Shown: piece after piece, positions 63,811 to 64,000 of the stretch
Layout: each line of letters starts with the position of its first letter
Position numbering within the stretch: the stretch's first letter is position 1
Assembly (NCBI RefSeq): GCF_014117445.1
Contig: NZ_CP059851.1
Coordinates: forward strand, 2,542,001-2,606,000
Length of the DNA stretch: 64,000 nucleotides
From: Sandaracinobacteroides saxicola
Lineage (GTDB): Bacteria > Pseudomonadota > Alphaproteobacteria > Sphingomonadales > Sphingomonadaceae
Direction of reading: 5' to 3'
Notes under the pieces: model-generated
What the model saw: the letters and a program-made list of their open reading frames with translations, nothing else
Databases searched by the model: none
Told to the model about the DNA's origin: nothing
Position numbers and translations under genes: made by a program

Positions 63811-64000
63811 CCCCCGTCGACGGTGATGACACTGCCGCACAGATAGGCGCTCGCCCGGCTGCCCAGGAACAGCGCCACGCCAGCCATATCATCGGCATTG
63901 CCCCACCGCGCCATCGGCGTCACACCCAGCATGTCGCGGTCGATCGCGTCGGCGATCCCCGCGGTCATCTTCGACGGGAAATAACCCGGCGCGATCGCGT
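63792..64000 (-). CDS. SDR-family oxidoreductase, C-terminal part (cut by window edge)
   Basis: The minus strand encodes the last ~68 residues of an SDR: IAPGYFPSKMTAGI, then MARWGNADDMAGVALFLGS and SAYLCGSVITVDGGYATTV, the standard SDR C-terminal end (PG..., R.G.p.e.a..v.FL.S..a.y..G....DGG). It overlaps the convergent SDR gene by 19 nt. The catalytic part lies beyond the window. Confidence 0.9.
   Translation of the reverse strand, partial: AIAPGYFPSKMTAGIADAIDRDMLGVTPMARWGNADDMAGVALFLGSRASAYLCGSVITVDGGYATTV

Overview
The window looks like a high-GC alphaproteobacterial chromosome, most probably order Sphingomonadales. The evidence is a C4-pathway 5-aminolevulinate synthase (hemA), FlbT, lptB-rpoN, glnB-glnA, a glt operon with embedded DUF2059 genes, and a PEP-CTERM protein. 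Most core genes are tightly packed, often with 1-11 nt overlaps. Assignment to order is inference from gene content; no 16S rRNA is present.

Layout. 1-21.15 kb is core: glyA (cut by the window edge), rpiB, a DUF3429 protein, a Uma2-type nuclease, hemA, queC, a PQQ-type sugar dehydrogenase, dapD, a HAD nucleotidase, a subtilase lipoprotein, dnaB, the operon gltD-DUF2059x3-gltB, uppP, an NDUFA9-like protein and tRNA-Leu(CAG). 21.1-44.0 kb is an accessory island starting at the 3' end of tRNA-Leu. It holds a large serine recombinase, a PrlF-YhaV toxin-antitoxin pair, a plasmid/ICE-like module (DUF932, DUF6878-like, DUF6915-like, truncated ParB, truncated toprim protein), IS630 and IS66 wreckage, a partial flagellar cluster (flgEKL and, divergently, flbT-fliI-fliJ-like-transglycosylase), a PilZ-containing processive glycosyltransferase with its HlyD-type partner, and an intact IS5/IS427-type element inside an AT-rich ORF. 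44.0-64 kb is core again: a LysR regulator, apaG, metZ, a glutathione peroxidase, an ECF41 sigma factor operon, glpD, a 2-oxoacid dehydrogenase cluster (E1 alpha, E1 beta, lipoyl domain, E2 catalytic domain), a DUF2147 protein, a dienelactone hydrolase, MgtC, a peroxiredoxin, YqgE, rpoN, lptB, glnA, glnB and two SDRs.

The most interesting signal is a family of three ~85-nt 5' leaders immediately upstream of the DUF932, DUF6878-like and ParB-like genes. They share a hairpin with an invariant AGAGG loop whose stem changes by compensatory substitutions, an enclosing long-range stem, and a Shine-Dalgarno directly abutting that stem. A fourth, unrelated but very strong leader hairpin precedes the toprim gene. 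This suggests the mobile module is controlled at the RNA level.

Other points: the recombinase ORF ends inside the antisense strand of tRNA-Leu; the lipoyl and catalytic parts of E2 lie in one frame separated by a single TAG and a repeat-encoded linker; a textbook ECF41 promoter precedes the ECF41 operon; a textbook sigma-54 promoter precedes glnBA, with rpoN itself nearby; and a compound dispersed repeat occurs at 43.7 and 60.5 kb.
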